From NCBI GenBank assembly GCA_013399305.1, contig VXAI01000082.1:1985620-2049619 (forward strand): 64,000 nt of DNA. The letters are read 5' to 3'. Below the pieces are notes generated by a model that ran no database searches, was not told the DNA's origin, and saw only the letters and a program-made list of their open reading frames with translations. The stretch comes from Rostratula benghalensis (lineage: Eukaryota; Chordata; Aves; Charadriiformes; Rostratulidae). Positions 38,101 through 52,390 of this stretch are shown piece by piece (position 1 is the first letter of the stretch; each line of letters begins with the position of its first letter). The position numbers were made by a program, and so were the translations under genes.

Positions 38101-41100
38101 AAGGAAATCAGGGAGTAGGTTTTCTAGTTCATTCCCTCACCTACATGTGGTGGCCTTGTGTCACTGCCTGAGCCCACCTTGGTCTATGCCAGCTTCTTTT
38201 CTCTGGTCTGCATACGTGCTCAGCTGCTTAGGTATGGAAGTTAGTTAAAATTATTTTTTTTTCTTGTAGCCAACAGTGGGCCTGTCTTGTGCAAGCATGC
38301 TTGGTTTTGAGCTCCCTTTATACCCTTGGCCCCTGCAGCATCATGTAGCAGTGCTGGCTGTATCTGAGGTACATTGTTTGTGAGCAGAGTTTCCTACTGT
38401 TTGTTTCAAACTCCCTACTGTTGCTTCATGTGGATTATAGATTTTGTATTACAAGAAATAGGGAGTAATTATTCTGTTTTCACCTTCACTTGCACCATGG
38501 ACAATCTTCTATTCCCTCACTGATGGCTCTTTAACCTGAAGAATGTAATTTGTTGAGTCCTAACCATGAGTAGGTCGTTTGCCATGCATATGATATATCT
38601 TTTTGTATTCTTTCGATATTTTTTGGATATTGGGGAGGGGTGGTCATAACTGCATGAAATATCCAAGGCATCATTGTGTTATGGATTTCTGTAGCAGCAG
38701 AGCAATGATTCACAACTTTTTTTTTTAATGGCTTTTTTTTTTTTTTTTTTTTTTTTACTGTGTATTTGGAAACAAGTCTCTCATCACTTTTATGCATGGT
38801 GAAGGGTAAAGGTGCTGTTTACTGTTGCCACTCTTTCTTCTTAAAGATTCTAAATATATAGAGTCGTAAAAACAAACATCATCACCCCCAAACCACAACT
38901 TTTTGAGTTCTGTGTCTATTTCTAAAGCTGCAAATCAGTAGGTCATCTGATCTCGTGTAGTGTAGTTTTCAGAGTATTTTTTTCTTGTTCGGTTTGATGC
39001 TCTGGTGCTAAACGTGGGACCAGAGAAGGGAATATAAAAATGGCCCCAAATGTACTTTCAGAATAGGAAGAGGAGTTTTTACTTCCAGCCACAGGGAGAA
39101 TTTCAGAGTGTTCAGACTTTTAAATCTCCTGCATTAGTTATTTACCCCCCGCCCCCCTCGGTATCCTGGTTTAGAACTAAAAGTAATAATGAATCATAAG
39201 AAAATAAATCTGTTTCTATTATCATACTCTTGGGTTAATGCTCTGGATTTTTTCCTTCTCAGATGTTTTATCTGTCTGAAATCAGCTTGTGTATGTCTTC
39301 TCAGGCCAGCCTAGATATGTGTTAAAATGTTGAATCATATTACAATGAATATCTATAAACAAGCAAGTTATTTGGTTCCATGAACATTAGAGCATTAGAT
39401 TTTCAGTTGTTCTTTGGTGGCACCTGTGCTGTTTGTATAGCGCTACTCAACTTCAGAAAAAAAATGGTTATTCTTAAGTTTTAAATTTAATGACCTTATG
39501 TTTGTATTTGAGAAATCCCTCTTATAGTTACTGATTTGGCCAACCTATTTAAAAATAAATTACATGTTGATATATTGAGTTGAGCATCCATTGCTATCAT
39601 GTCCTGAGAAGACCTTGTCTGCAGAGAAGGCAGAGTGCAGTAGACATGGAGCATAATGTATATCCTATCCCTGGTACAGAAGGCAACCATTTTCCTTTCC
39701 AGTTTAACTATACTAAATGCCTCCTTGTTACCATTTCTTTGTATCACTTCTGGAGATTAGAGATAAATATGGTGGGATTTATGTATGAGAACTCAAGTAA
39801 AAGTAAAAGTAGTTTGGTACAAGCCTGAGGGTGTTTGTGCTGTTGCTGTTGTGCTGCTGGTGACTGTAGGGTGCAATACCTGTCTCCTTGCTAAGTGGTC
39901 CAGTGGTCAGGCTTAGAAATGTCACAGAGCCTAAAACACATCAGAGGTTGACTTAACTATTTTTATAGCTAAAGATAGTAACACCTCACAGTGGCTAGGT
40001 ATGACAGCAGCTATCCTTTTTGGAATTTTTATTTTTTAAAGGGCATAAAATTATAATAACATTATTACATTGTGCTTCCTAAGCATAACTGCCCTCTGTG
40101 GAAGAGGGAGACAGTGGTGTGTGTGCCTGGTATCTGATATTCCGTGAAGCCAAAAAAGGTTATCTCCTGTTTTCTGCCTCTTTCACAAATCAACCTGTTC
40201 TACCTGTTCAGAGAATTGAGGTTGCTGTTACTTTCATCCTATGTCCACATTCCAGATAGATACACAGAATTTGTTTTCAGGCTCTCAAGTCTTGTTGTTT
40301 TCAACATACTGTTCATACTGTTGCTGTGACCAGGCCCATTTTTTTTTTTTTTTTTTTTTTTCCTGTTGTGATAAGGATGATTTCACACTTTCTTGTTTCA
40401 TCACAAATCACACTTTAGAAAAAACCCAAACAAAACCCCCATAAAGCAACCAACCAACCTCATGTTCCCCCATTCAAGCAACCTATCCATTTGCCACTGG
40501 CTCTCTTTTCAAAGCAGATTGGTGGAATTGGTGAGAGATGCATTTCCTCAGCTGTGACTTACTATCTTAGCGAAGCCCTGGGAACTCTTTACAAAACACG
40601 TGCTCAAGAGAGGCCATAAGAACTTGACAAAGATGCAAACATCTATTTATCTGCAATAATAATTTCTTTTGAGTGATTCACAATATATCATATGCTTATT
40701 CGAACATTAAAATATTGCTCAGATCTAAATGGGGTTTTTTTTCTGTCCTGCTTGTGGATTTTTTTCTCTCGATGAAGTTAGTCCACTTCAGTAAACTTTC
40801 TTGATACTGTGTATTATTTATTCTATAGAAATGAAAGTGTTACGAAGGCACAAAATACAAGTCATTGCAGTGTGGGGTTGTTGTTAGCCCCCTCTGCCCC
40901 CTTGGGAAATCTAGTGGTTTGTCTGCACTCTTTGTTTGCACAACTTTATAAATACCCTTTCTTACCCAGAATTCTCCTTTTTTTGATGAGAAGTGATGCT
41001 GAGCACTTACACATCTTGTTCCACACAGCAAAGCATAAAGTGTTTCTGTTGCCATACTTAATTTGTTTTAATTGCTGAAAATAACTGAGACAGTGGGCAA

Positions 41101-44100
41101 TACTGATGCTATACTTTTAATTAATTCTGGAAGATATCTTTCTTTTTCTATATCTTGAGCTTTGCCTTAATGTATCCTTAGTGAATATAAAGTTAGACTC
41201 TGTAGATATCCAGAATACTAGGTGCTGGAGTATAATTTAATAATCTGTGTATTATTTTAAAGACACACATAAGCAATAGCTGCTTGCTAATAAAATGCAT
41301 TTACTGACCCATGAGTGAATTGATCCTATGACTATTTAAAGCTCAGGGCTCTAAAAGTTTTTCTCTTATCTTTATGTTAAACAATGGAAAGTTTTACCGT
41401 ATGTTCAAATAACGTCTTCATCAGGTTCACAACAGGATACCATAGTTAATTTTCAGTTGAGTGCTTTACAGGATTTTCTTTTTGCTGGCTGGTTGGGTGA
41501 AAGTCTAGACACTAAGAGACGAGGCGTTAGAGGGGTCTCACAATATCGTTATTGTGAATGGTAAGTAGGAGCAGCTTCCTCTGATGTACGGACTCCATGC
41601 CCAAACCAATAGTACAAAGGCATAGCTTTTGTTCAAGGGGATAGGGGCTAATCCGAATGCTGCACACTGTGAAAAACCTTTTATGGAAGGGGGAAAAACT
41701 TGCCTAGAAGGTGAGAGGTCAGCAGTTTAACCTCTGACCATAAAATAAGAGACTACTGAAGAATGGGATGAACAAGGGGGAAAAATACTTCAAGTACTCC
41801 ATTCTTTGTTTACCAAAAATGGGTCAAGCAAATGAGTGTCAGGAATGGTTACAGGAGTTCTGATGGGACACAAGTGAGTCTGAAGATGTGTGCTGGCGTA
41901 GCTCTGTATTGCTATGGAGTTTGGAGCTTGCGTAACGCTCTCTTCTCAAATGTTTGATAAAGAGATCCCCAAATGAAAATTGACTCTTTCAGCAACTCTT
42001 GCAAAGTACAATTACTCTGCTCTCCTTTTCAGTTCAGATCAGAGCCTTTTTACAAATTTTTTTATATTTTATTTTAATCTTCCTTTGCATAAATTAACAG
42101 CATTTAGCATTTGGCCTTTTAGCTGTTTCCGTTGTTTCTGGACTGTTTTTAAGTTCATAAAGGGGTATCACAGTTATAACCTCCTCACGTGCATTCATCA
42201 GGCAGTGAGATGGGTCTCTTTAGTTAATGCCATGGGTCTTTGGGATGTCAGTGCTATTGTACAACAGCAGGGGAGGGCTGTTTCCAATCTTTGTGCAAAG
42301 GGAATATGGAAGCTTTCCCCTGTGATCTCATTTTGGTATTATCAGTGCTGGGAATTTAGTTGCAATCCAATTAGAAATGATGGAAGTTATGTTAACTAAT
42401 AGTTAAGCCTCCCATATTCTCAAGTCCAATTGATTATGCTACTCTTGACTCAGACTGGCAGAAGATACCAACAGAGATTAATATACTTAGTGTGTTAAAG
42501 CTCCCTGCCTGGCATACAACCATTCCTTGTGCTTCATAAGTCCAGCCCATGAGAAGCACTACTCCTCCCTCCCCGTCTCTCCCAGCATGCAAGAAAAGCA
42601 AAGAAGACCTAATGCCTTGATTGTGAACCTCTGGAAGTTTAATACTTCACTGACCGTAGATGTGCGTTATATATGAGATAAATTCCTCTTCCTGCTTCGC
42701 ACAAAGGGATTAAAGTTAAGCTTTGTTGTTGACCCTCTTCACATGTCACATCTTCAAACATTTGCTTATGGCCTGGACAGCTTTAGGCCCCTTGCATTAA
42801 GAGACGTGATCAGTGACCACCAGCATTCCTCAGCCAGCCAGTGGTAGGACTTCTCAGCACCCGGGGGGAAATCTATTTTGGTACATGCTTGACTTTATTT
42901 GTTCTTGGAAGCAGCATAACTTCAGACGTTATGTTCCCCCTGCCCCAGTGCTGGTCTTAATTCTTCATTTCTCAATTTCATATAGACATCCATCTTTCTT
43001 CTTTTTAATTGCATAGGGGTGAATTCCTCAGAAAGGTATTACTAAGTGTACTTCCATGATCTGGCACGTCTTCAAATGAGAGAGAAGGCCCTTTTGGGTT
43101 TACTGATTTCAAAATACAGTGTTTTAGTGGAGAGCTTGTCAAATCTGCAGAGTTGTTCGATAAATCATTTTTTAAATGAAAGACTTTGGCTTGTGGCTGT
43201 TGCTGGACATACCTGTGCAGGTGATTCCTGTAGCTATTTAGTTACCCGTTATACTCTATTTGCCTTGCTGTTGATCTGTTATCTTGCAACTTTTGCAGCG
43301 GGCAGCGTTCAATATGAATTATGACTTTTTAGGCTTTTCAAAGTTGATGGAATAAAATGGGGTTCTCATACCAAAATGACTGACTTCCTTGCCCTTGGGG
43401 AAGCGTCAGAATTTAAAAGGTTTATGTATTTTAGAGTAGATGACCTTCCAGTGTCTTGTATTTGAATTTGGAAAAAAAGAGTAGAGTTTTTCTCACCTAG
43501 TTATTTCTTCTGGAATCTTTAAAAGTGATCTAGGCCTCTTCTATACATTATGAAAGGTGACCGGTGATGTCATTGTGTTCTGGAATAGTATCTCATGCAG
43601 CATGTCCCTATCTCAGGAAAAAAATGAGTTAAAAATAGTAATTCTGTACATAGTTCATATCTCCTTGCCAAGTTCTTTTTTTCTGACTAACTGTTACAGT
43701 GGTAGAAAACTCTGTGATAAAAATTACTCTCTGTGTCAAAAATAAAGTTTCTAAGTCCTGCGTATCTTAAGGTGGTATTTTGGTTGTGGGGGAAGCAAGC
43801 AGTAAATGAGCATGGACTTAAGCTAGAACACAATTTTTTTTCTGGAATCTTACCTGTCTCTTTCACCTGAAGAAAACAGGTATGCTTTACAGCTTTTAAC
43901 ACAGTGTTACTCTGTGGAATTTACTGGCCCTGAAATAAAATCCACTGTGGGCAAGTGGGGCTTTAAGCTCCAGTTCTGTCCTGAATGTGCTTTGCAACAT
44001 ATGTGGACAAGACACTGCTCACAGGCCTTCTGTTTTGCCTAGAGCAGATTAGTCTGCTTCATAGGAGTGAAGAATTTTCACAATACAAAGTCATCTGAAA

Positions 44101-45829
44101 TAGTTTTTGAAATTAAGATGTGATACTTGAATTTCCATAATTCTTCAAATCTATTTTTAGTCTTTTCAGTTATGAATGTATTTCCCCTGCTCTAGCAAGT
44201 GTGCTGATAGTGTTTATTAAAGTGATGGAAGGCTCAAGATAACAAAGAGTTATCTGAGGCTTGCTTGAGAGAGAGTCTCTCTCTCTACGTGGAAGGTACA
44301 CCAGTGTTTTTGTACGCTATATATTTTCTTACTAATTATCAAAACAATTAATTAAACAGGTGCTATAAGCAGACACCTTACTTCGTATAGATGTAATTTA
44401 CAAATACTTCGTATCCCACTGGTTATGAAATTGTTGGCATGGGTGTTTATAGTTAGGCTTCATTAAGAAAAAAAAAAGAATTAGTTGTCTTAAAGCAAAG
44501 CCTCTTCTCTTTTATCTAGCTGCATATTGAACTGGTCTTGATAAAAAGTACATGTTGTGGTTAGTGATTTGTTTCTTCTGCAGATAGTGTATTTTAGCAC
44601 AAGAATTTACTTGTCTGAAAATGTTTTAATACTTCCTTCAAAAATTCATTTGAATGCCTTATGAAGTCCAGTTGGAGCCTCTGTGATTAATTCTTAGTAT
44701 TCACAACTTTTTGTTTTCCCCGTAAATGACCAATGAGGCAGTGGGATTTTTTTGAGGCCTGTCTGGTCATGACTTATATTTGTGTTTAGATCAGAGGTTA
44801 TTAGCCTTTAGCATTGATTTCAGCTGTATACCTTTGGTGTCTAGGTTTCACACACAAAGTACAGCTTGACTGTTTATCCTCAAGTTGAATTTCCTTTTGT
44901 TTTCAGAAAAAAAATAAAGATGAAAGCTGCAGGTAATTACCAAATTGTTACCAAACTGTACTGTTCATCCAGATCATTCTTCTAAATCCTGCTGTGGTGA
45001 ATGTGCAGCCAGGGCAGCAGTACTGCCTTACTGGTGGGGGTGGCAAAGATGTGGGAGGACAGAACATGGGCGTGAAATGACTAGAAGTGATAAATGATGT
45101 GGGGCTTGTAGGTAACCTGAGGTTTGTTTGCTGATCTTCATCAAGACAGAAATTGGAGAAATAGATACAAAATGGATGCTAGTATCATACAGTCCCTCCA
45201 ACATATGGAAGACATAATAGCATCTGATTGTTTCATGCAACTGCTAAACAGAGGGAAATTGTGCAATGAGAAGGGCAGTGATTGAGACGAGTCCTTTATA
45301 TGAAAAAATTCTTACAGATTAATGTAAAATAATATGTAATACTACATGCAGTATCATATAATTCAGCCTCTTGGGCATGCTGCGTGCTGGTGGCTGTTAC
45401 TGTTGTGCAGGTTTATAAGTGCATTCTGAAATAGTAGCGTCAGATTTATTTGGTACATCATTGTTTTAGTTGAGACATAATCTTAATGTGTGCTGTTGTT
45501 GATTTATTAATAAGTCATTCTGTATTCTTTCACTTCAGTAATAATAATAATAATATCTTTTTTCCCATGCTAATATTTTGACTGCTGTATATCTGGTGCA
45601 CACACATGCATTACTTGTGGTTTTCCTGTTCTCATCTCATTTCTTTCTGCTGTAATGCTCTTTGGAAACTAAAATAAGACCGTAATTGCTTCAGAGGCAG
45701 AAATACTCAGTTCAAACATATGGATGGTCCCTCTTTCTATAGTAGTACTTCCTTCGTTCCTGTAGCCCTTACCTGTTCATCCCCAAATACCCTGTTGTTT
45801 TTCTGAGTGAGCACAGGTCTGTTCCCTCA
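32105..45829 (+). other. DENND1B intron 2, third part
   Basis: Intronic DNA with several long T-runs on the + strand (about 32981-32998, 38733-38756, 40339-40361), a short AT repeat (35087-35099) and a TAA repeat (45539-45556). A G/A-T-C palindrome of GA/TC units lies at about 44267-44286. No exon, RNA gene or family repeat is recognised. Confidence 0.65.
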
Positions 45830-46020
45830 CTTCTTTCTACCTTGAGCAGCAGTAACCACTCTCAGGGCCACTTCTTTGCCTCTGTGTCCAGCTACCGACC
45901 AGCCGGAGCCCACAGCCTGGCTGCTGTACCTTGGCTTTCTGATCAGTGGGGCACCTGGGCCTGGGTCGGGCTCCCACCCGGCAGCGTAGCTGTGTACCTT
46001 GTAGGGTACCTTAATTGATA
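45830..46020. other. GC-rich patch in intron 2
   Basis: About 190 bases clearly richer in GC than the flanks, including CCGACCAGCCGGAGCCC and GGGTCGGGCTCCCACCCGG. No coding frame or repeat family is recognised. The abrupt edges suggest either an old GC-rich insertion or a regulatory patch. Confidence 0.35.
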
Positions 46021-49000
46021 TAACTGAATCTGACATACATTCTTGTACATTAAGGACAGCTAGTTTGAATGCAGACTGCTGACATGGGAGAAGGCTTCTG
46101 ACCTTGCCTTCTGGAACAGCTCAATTTACAAAGAATGTGTTGAGTTCTGACCCCATGTGGGACAAGTGTGCTGTTTGAACTTCAGCTTTTTCTATTAGGG
46201 TGAAATATATTGTCTGCTATTATCATACTGTTAAATTAATTTTCACTATTTTGTTCAATGACTTATTTTATTATTATTTCACCCCTTATTCTACAGGGTG
46301 AAGCAGGCATCAGGCATTAAGGTTTCAAAAGACAAAATAGATTTGCCCTCTAAACACATCATAGTTATTTTGTAGTTGGATGTAAATTGAAATCATGCAT
46401 TTACATCACCCTCCTACTTTACTGTTCTGAATAAATAGTACTTTAGAAATCATTAGAGAAACATAACTGTTCTGTTTTATCACTGATGTATGTGATACCA
46501 AGAAATGTCCCAGAGAGTTTCCTTGTTTTTGAATGTGCTTTAGGATTAGTAACCTGTAGAGGCTGAAACTTGTATCTCCTGCCTCCAAGGCAGCGTTGGA
46601 GGCACAATAGCGTTGTAGTTACAGCCCTTCTATGTATACTGGGATGCTGTTTATAACCCCTGTTTTACTGACCCCACTCTGGCAACTGTAAACACCTGCA
46701 AGAAAAGTCTTCAACTTGCTTTTACTTTGTCTTATACGTCTTATTTGTCTTATACCATATGTCTGTGCTTTAAAATAGCTAACCCTGGGCTTGCACAGAA
46801 GTATCCTTTCATTTATGCAAATCAATGTTCTTCTGAATCAAAAAGAATTAATATTTTCAAGATCTTATGCTATTTGGAAATCTGGAATGACTTTGTGCAG
46901 CAGGTGGCTGGCAGGACTGAAAATCAGGGCACGTGCTTTCTAATTCCTGGTGTGTTATGCTCATGGCTGGTCCCATGTTCTAGCTCTGCTGAGGAAAAGA
47001 GGGATGAATACTGTTAAGGAAGCTTGAAAAAAAAATATTTTTTTTTTCTTGCTGGCCTCTGTAACCACTTTGTGACTCTTCAGAACTTTGGAGCAACTAG
47101 AGAGAACAGAGCAGAGATGTGCAGCTATGTCAGAGTTTTTTACTAAAAGATTAACATATTTTCCAGTGGGAAAACAACAAAGAAATACATTCTTCTGTGT
47201 GTGTTGTTCCCATTTGAAAGGCTTGGCAACGGAAAAGTGCCCAGTTTGGGAGCATCCCTGAGAAGGATATGCTGTGGAGTACGCTCCTGTCCTTGGGAGG
47301 TCTTTGGTGGGGATCAGAGGGGTCTGTGTTCTCCCAGATGTCAGGTGCCAAAGCCATGGCACAACTGCTGGGTCAGCCTGAGCCCCTTGCTCTCAGCGTA
47401 CATTGTGTGTGGTCACTGGCTTGGAAACTTCTGGTAGACCCTTTCTTAATGTTTTCTTTGTTTTCTATGGAAGATACTCAAGGTTTGGGGATTCTGTATA
47501 AGTGGCTTGGTGAATGACTACAATATTTTCAGTGGCTGTGCAGACTGTATTCCAGTGGGGACTTGTACCATCAATGCTACTGTAAAGGTTGTTTCATGTA
47601 CTCTTTGTCCTGACTATGGCTATTGGATACTGAAACATGAGTGCTTCATGATAGACTGAAAATCCCAGCTGATTAGAGGTTTATGAGCTGTTGGAGTAAC
47701 ACTGATCTTTCTGTAAGCAACCTCTTAGCCTACTCTTGTGTTTTGTTCTTATCAAAAGTTTAGCGTTGACTTTTAAGGATTGGTATGTGAAAAACGTCAA
47801 AACATTGATTTTCAGCTGCATGCTGCCTGTCGTAGACAAATCAGGGCTGAACGCATGTGGTCTAGCCTATAAAATTTTTTATCGCTGATTCTTGCTCACA
47901 TGGAGGGCCCTTGGGACAGATGGCCCCTCGCCGTTGATGGTTCGATTACAGTGATCACCCACAGCTTCTGAGGAGTGCGAAAAAAAGAAATTGCTTTCTT
48001 TGTCAAGGTGTTTTCAATTCAATTCTCACCCATTAGCCCTGTTTGGTTAAGTTTTGAATTACTCCATCAGGTGACTGATGAGTTTATTTTTTCCCCCCAA
48101 TGGTATTAAAATGGATTTGGTATAAGATGGAAAGCAAAAGCAAAAAGAGATTTGTGCTTATTGATTAGTGCTCCTTCATCTTTATTCTGGTTTAATGTAT
48201 CATGAACAACAAAGACAAAAATGAACGTTAAATCAGAATAGGCTAGAAAATACCTATTTTTAAAAGCTATTTTAATTAAAATAATTAAAAATCTGTGAAC
48301 TGTTTATACATACAGAAAACTCTATATGTAGGCTACGGTTAATCAATGTGATTGTTATAGTTTTAGAGCTTTACGTAACTGAGAATATTTATGATTGTTT
48401 TAATTCTGTAGCAGGTTGGTATGTATATAAATTTATGCAATATTGTCTGATAGAGTTAAAGCTTTCATAGTTAGATGTATTTTGGCTGTGGTGCTGTAGG
48501 TGGTCTGAAGAGTAGGAAACTGTCAGGCCAGATCCCAGTTGTTGATGCAGTTCTACTTCCATCCCTTCCTTCCACAGCCAGTAAGCATAATGGAAAAGGT
48601 TTGAATTTCATATGGATGACATTAATTGTAATGGGAGAATGAAAGCATAGGGAATTTGAAACTGTTTTTGTAATGTGCAATTATGTTCATTCTTTTTCCC
48701 CTGTTATTGTTCATTTCATTAGATGACTGCACTAAAACTTCTTTGAAAAGAGCTCCTATTCTGCTGTCACTGGATTACTTTGTTTTTTAAACTTTTCTTA
48801 AACATTATCAGGGCTTAAAGCACACGTGGTTCTCACTTGCTGGTTCTTTTTCTACCTCAGTTCTTAGATCCTCATTTTCATGAGTTGTAATTTGCTCACG
48901 ATTTCAAGTTAAAAGTACGAAAATTAAAAACAACACTGCAGCTCCAAAAGGCCTACAATTGTTGCCTCACTTTACAAGCTCATTCTAAAGACTTAGCAGG

Positions 49001-52000
49001 TAAAAGAAACTCTTGCTTATCTTGTGAAGAGGCCAAATGAAAGCTGAACATACTCATTTTATCTGTGCACTATCTGTGCAATGAACTCTCACCCTGATTA
49101 AGGTTTTATCCTGAAGCATGGCTAATAGCATTGCAGCCAAAAGGACCCTTTCTTTCTGTCCCTAGTTAGCTGAAGTGACTTACTGCTCTGTCCTTCAGTT
49201 GTAACAAATTCTTGGGCAAAAAGGGATTGACCTGCAGCTCTTAGGGAAATGGCAAGTTGTGGCTGGAAGTTTTAACCAGCTGCTTGCTAATAAAAGGACT
49301 TATTGCCTAGTTTGAGTGGGTTATGGATGGGGAAATTGGAAAAATCAGAAGAACTGTCAGAACCAAACTCTGTAGTGTCATCAGACAAAGTCCCACATCT
49401 TTACAATGTGAGAGGCTGAACCTTGTGCACGATTAGTTAGAGTTCAGTATTTGCATGCTTTTTCACATTCTCAATTTTCTGAGCACTTTGAGGAACAGCT
49501 ATCATAGAAGTTAGGAGTCAAAATACTAGACAATAATTCCACACTAAACTTTGCAATCAGTAAATCTATTTTCTGGCTTTGCAGTGTGATGTGCACATGT
49601 CAGATTCACACAATATACACTGTGAGCTGTGTAGTACTGACCTGCGTGGAAAAGCTGTGGAGTTGCTGTGATGTTGTAATGCTGAGAGTGGCGACTGAGT
49701 TGAACCCACTGACTTCAAATGTGATTTGTGTTTGTGTGGAGTAAAGAAAAATGGGGGTGTGTGTAGTTTTTGTTTAAAGGTAGAGTGACTCTTACAGTTG
49801 TGGATTGTTCTTTTTGTTTTCCCATGCGTTAGAGACAAAATTCTGAATTTCCATAAACATGGTGTGAAACCAATTTTTAAGTTGCATGACTGAGGAAAGA
49901 TTCAATTAAATTCTGAGCCACTTGGTAAGTCCATGAGTAATTTAGTTACTTTTGATTTGGGGCATTTTTAAAGTGTGAGCCCCACAGAAATTATTTTAAA
50001 CTACGATACTGCTTTCAGCTCATTTGAAAGCCTGCACAGGTTATGTTCAGCTACAGTTAAAAGCAGTTTCCTGAGGAAAAGCATCTTTGCAGGAGGAAGG
50101 TGTTTTCATCCTACCTGTGAGGAGTCAGTCTTTGTAATTATGTTTCTGAACCTGACTGAAAAGTGACTGATATAAAAATCACATTTGCGTTTTGCAAATG
50201 TGCAACCAAGAAGGCTTAGAAGTGGCAACTACTGTGACTGTCACTGAGGCGGGTTGCTAAAATGTTATTTTCCATCTTCCCTTTTCTAAAGGGCAGTATT
50301 GTGTTTGTTAACACTGTTGTCATTTAGTTCACACTTTAGTTTGTATGAGATAAGTTAAAAGGAAAAATGTTGTAAGTCACACTTTCCAAATATCTCCTCC
50401 AATATTTGTGAGGGTGAGGAACCTTCAGTGCCAAAATACTTTTTCAGAATGGAGTATAAGCTTTGCAACCAGTTGAAGCTGAGGCAGAGGACACTCACGT
50501 GGTGTGGGGCAAGGAAAGGGGACAAGAGACGCTGGGGTCCTGTGTCGTGGCCATGCTGTGGCTTATTTTGAAAGGTGAGTCCAGGTTCAACGTCTTGCTG
50601 AAATGTGCTGCTGAGGTTACTGTGTAAGCACCTGGAGACCCAGAAGAATCTCAGTGTATTAATATATAGCAGGAAAAGCTGGCAAATGCAATTCCTGGAT
50701 CTCATGACATTGTTTGTAACTGACGTGGTTGTGAAGTCTCAGTATTTCACGCTTAAAATTGTCACTTGGTATTGCCGGTCTTTGGCTGGAAGCAGCCAGC
50801 TTTCCAGGGGCATGTACTTGTTTGGTGAAGCGCTTTTTTTTTTTTTTTATGCCTTGTGTTCATTTACTATTTACTGAAGTAGCAACTTTTTTTGAAGTGT
50901 GGTGGCAATTTAGGATGGCACGTTTAGTGGGCAGTGTGTGAAAGACTAAAGGAGTCAAAGGTGCTGGAATGTAAAGATTTGGTATAGTTTTGTACATACG
51001 TGTTCTTTTGCTCCTGTGAAAAGTCTAAGAATGGGGCTGCATTCTGCAATAAGCTTTCTGTGGAATAGTTAGAGTAAGAATAGACTTAATGGTCCCATAG
51101 AAGTTTCAACATTCCTTTGATGAGCAAAAAAATACATGGACTATGTGATTTGCCTAAAAGTATACTTTCAAGTATTTTCTACAGTGGCACTCTCATTTGT
51201 ATATTGCCTTTAATCTGACAGTTTTTAAGTGCAAGAGAAGTTAGTGAGTGTTCCTTAGTTTCACTTTTTTTATGAAGTTGCTTCGATTTTTTTTTTTTTT
51301 TTTTTGGGTCCTTGTTCTTTGTTTTGATTACTGATGCTTGGAAAATACTGTAACTCCTTTCTTCACCCCCCCACCCCACCCCACCTCCCAGCTCCTTTTC
51401 CATGGCATCCTGCTCTTCCTCCAGCTGCTGGCAGGTGCTCCACTTTGATCCCCCAAACCTAGTTGCTGAAGACCACTGTTGCAGTCAGATCTTCCTGACA
51501 GCAATGCCTCCTGTTCCTGCTGCACCTCTGGCACTTCATGTATGAAACTGTTAACAAGCAGATTTTAATATGATATACAGAACTCTTTTTTGCAAGAAGT
51601 AGTCTTTTAATGTGAATGCTGTTTTTTTCATCAGATGATTTCATCTGTGAAAATGCTTGGGTTGCATGTTATGGTTCATCTCTTATTTTGTTTCTGAATC
51701 ACTGTTCCAGTAATAAAATACTACATTGATACAAAAGCATCATTATAATTACAGTTGCGGGTTTCTGTCAAATTATTTTAAGTATGTAGCAGATTTTTGC
51801 CTTTGAACAGTAGCAGTATTATAGACTTGGTTTAGAGAAATAATTTTTTTTATTGCTGAAAACTACTTATTCTGACAAAACCAATTCTACTTATTGCTTA
51901 AATGTGTGTTTATAAAGCTGTTTCCTGAGACAATGATACATAATGTCAGCTTTATCAATTACATTCTGGTGTTCACATAAGAAAAATGATCTGGAACTCC

Positions 52001-52177
52001 TTCTTTTTTTTATTCCAGCCCAGAAAGAAGAAGTGTCTGCAATAAGCTTGGCTTTGCTGCCTTCCTTTTCCTTACTGTGTTTCTTCCCCACCCCCATAAC
52101 TCCCAGCCCCAGTTTCTTCTTTCCCTTCTGCACTGACAGCTTTTTTCCAAGGAATATCTTTACAGCATCAGAGAAAA
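46021..52177 (+). other. DENND1B intron 2, fourth part
   Basis: AT-rich intronic DNA. A T-run at about 51289-51305 is followed by a C-run array (51366-51389: C7, C4, C4, C3) that forms a G-quadruplex motif on the minus strand. A second array is at 52086-52110. No exon is recognised. Confidence 0.65.
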
Positions 52178-52390
52178 TATAGCTGGAAGGATACTGAGCA
52201 GTCATCTAGTCCGTTCCTCTGTCCCAAGACATGACCAACTCCTCTTGGCAGTCTTCCTGTCTATCCTGCTTCATAAAACCCACAGGGATGAAGATTCCTC
52301 CTCTCCAGGCGAATATTGGACTACTTAATTAATCTGTTTCATTTTTCCTTAGCTGTGATTTTCTGCCTGAAATTATTCTCTGCTGCTATC
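52178..52390 (-). mobile_element. Ancient CR1/L3-type LINE relic, 3' end, reverse orientation
   Basis: Read on the minus strand, the 3' end has the form GGACTAGATGACTGCTCAGT...CCTTCCAGCT, the usual 'ACTAGATGACC...CCCTTCCAGC' tail block of CR1/L3 elements. Going leftward from that end, the blocks matching 'GGGATGGAGATTCCACCTCC' (here CCACAGGGATGAAGATTCCT at about 52279) and the following 'CCTAGGCAA' appear in the expected order. Heavily diverged, so much older than the other copies and probably predating birds. The inner (52390) edge is approximate. Confidence 0.6.

Noticed and set aside
51943..52182. Frame after a TTTATTCCAG acceptor that is also in phase with exon 2
   Set aside because: The product is mainly F/P/S from a pyrimidine-rich tract, and no poly(A) signal is close. 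It is weaker than the 31875 candidate.
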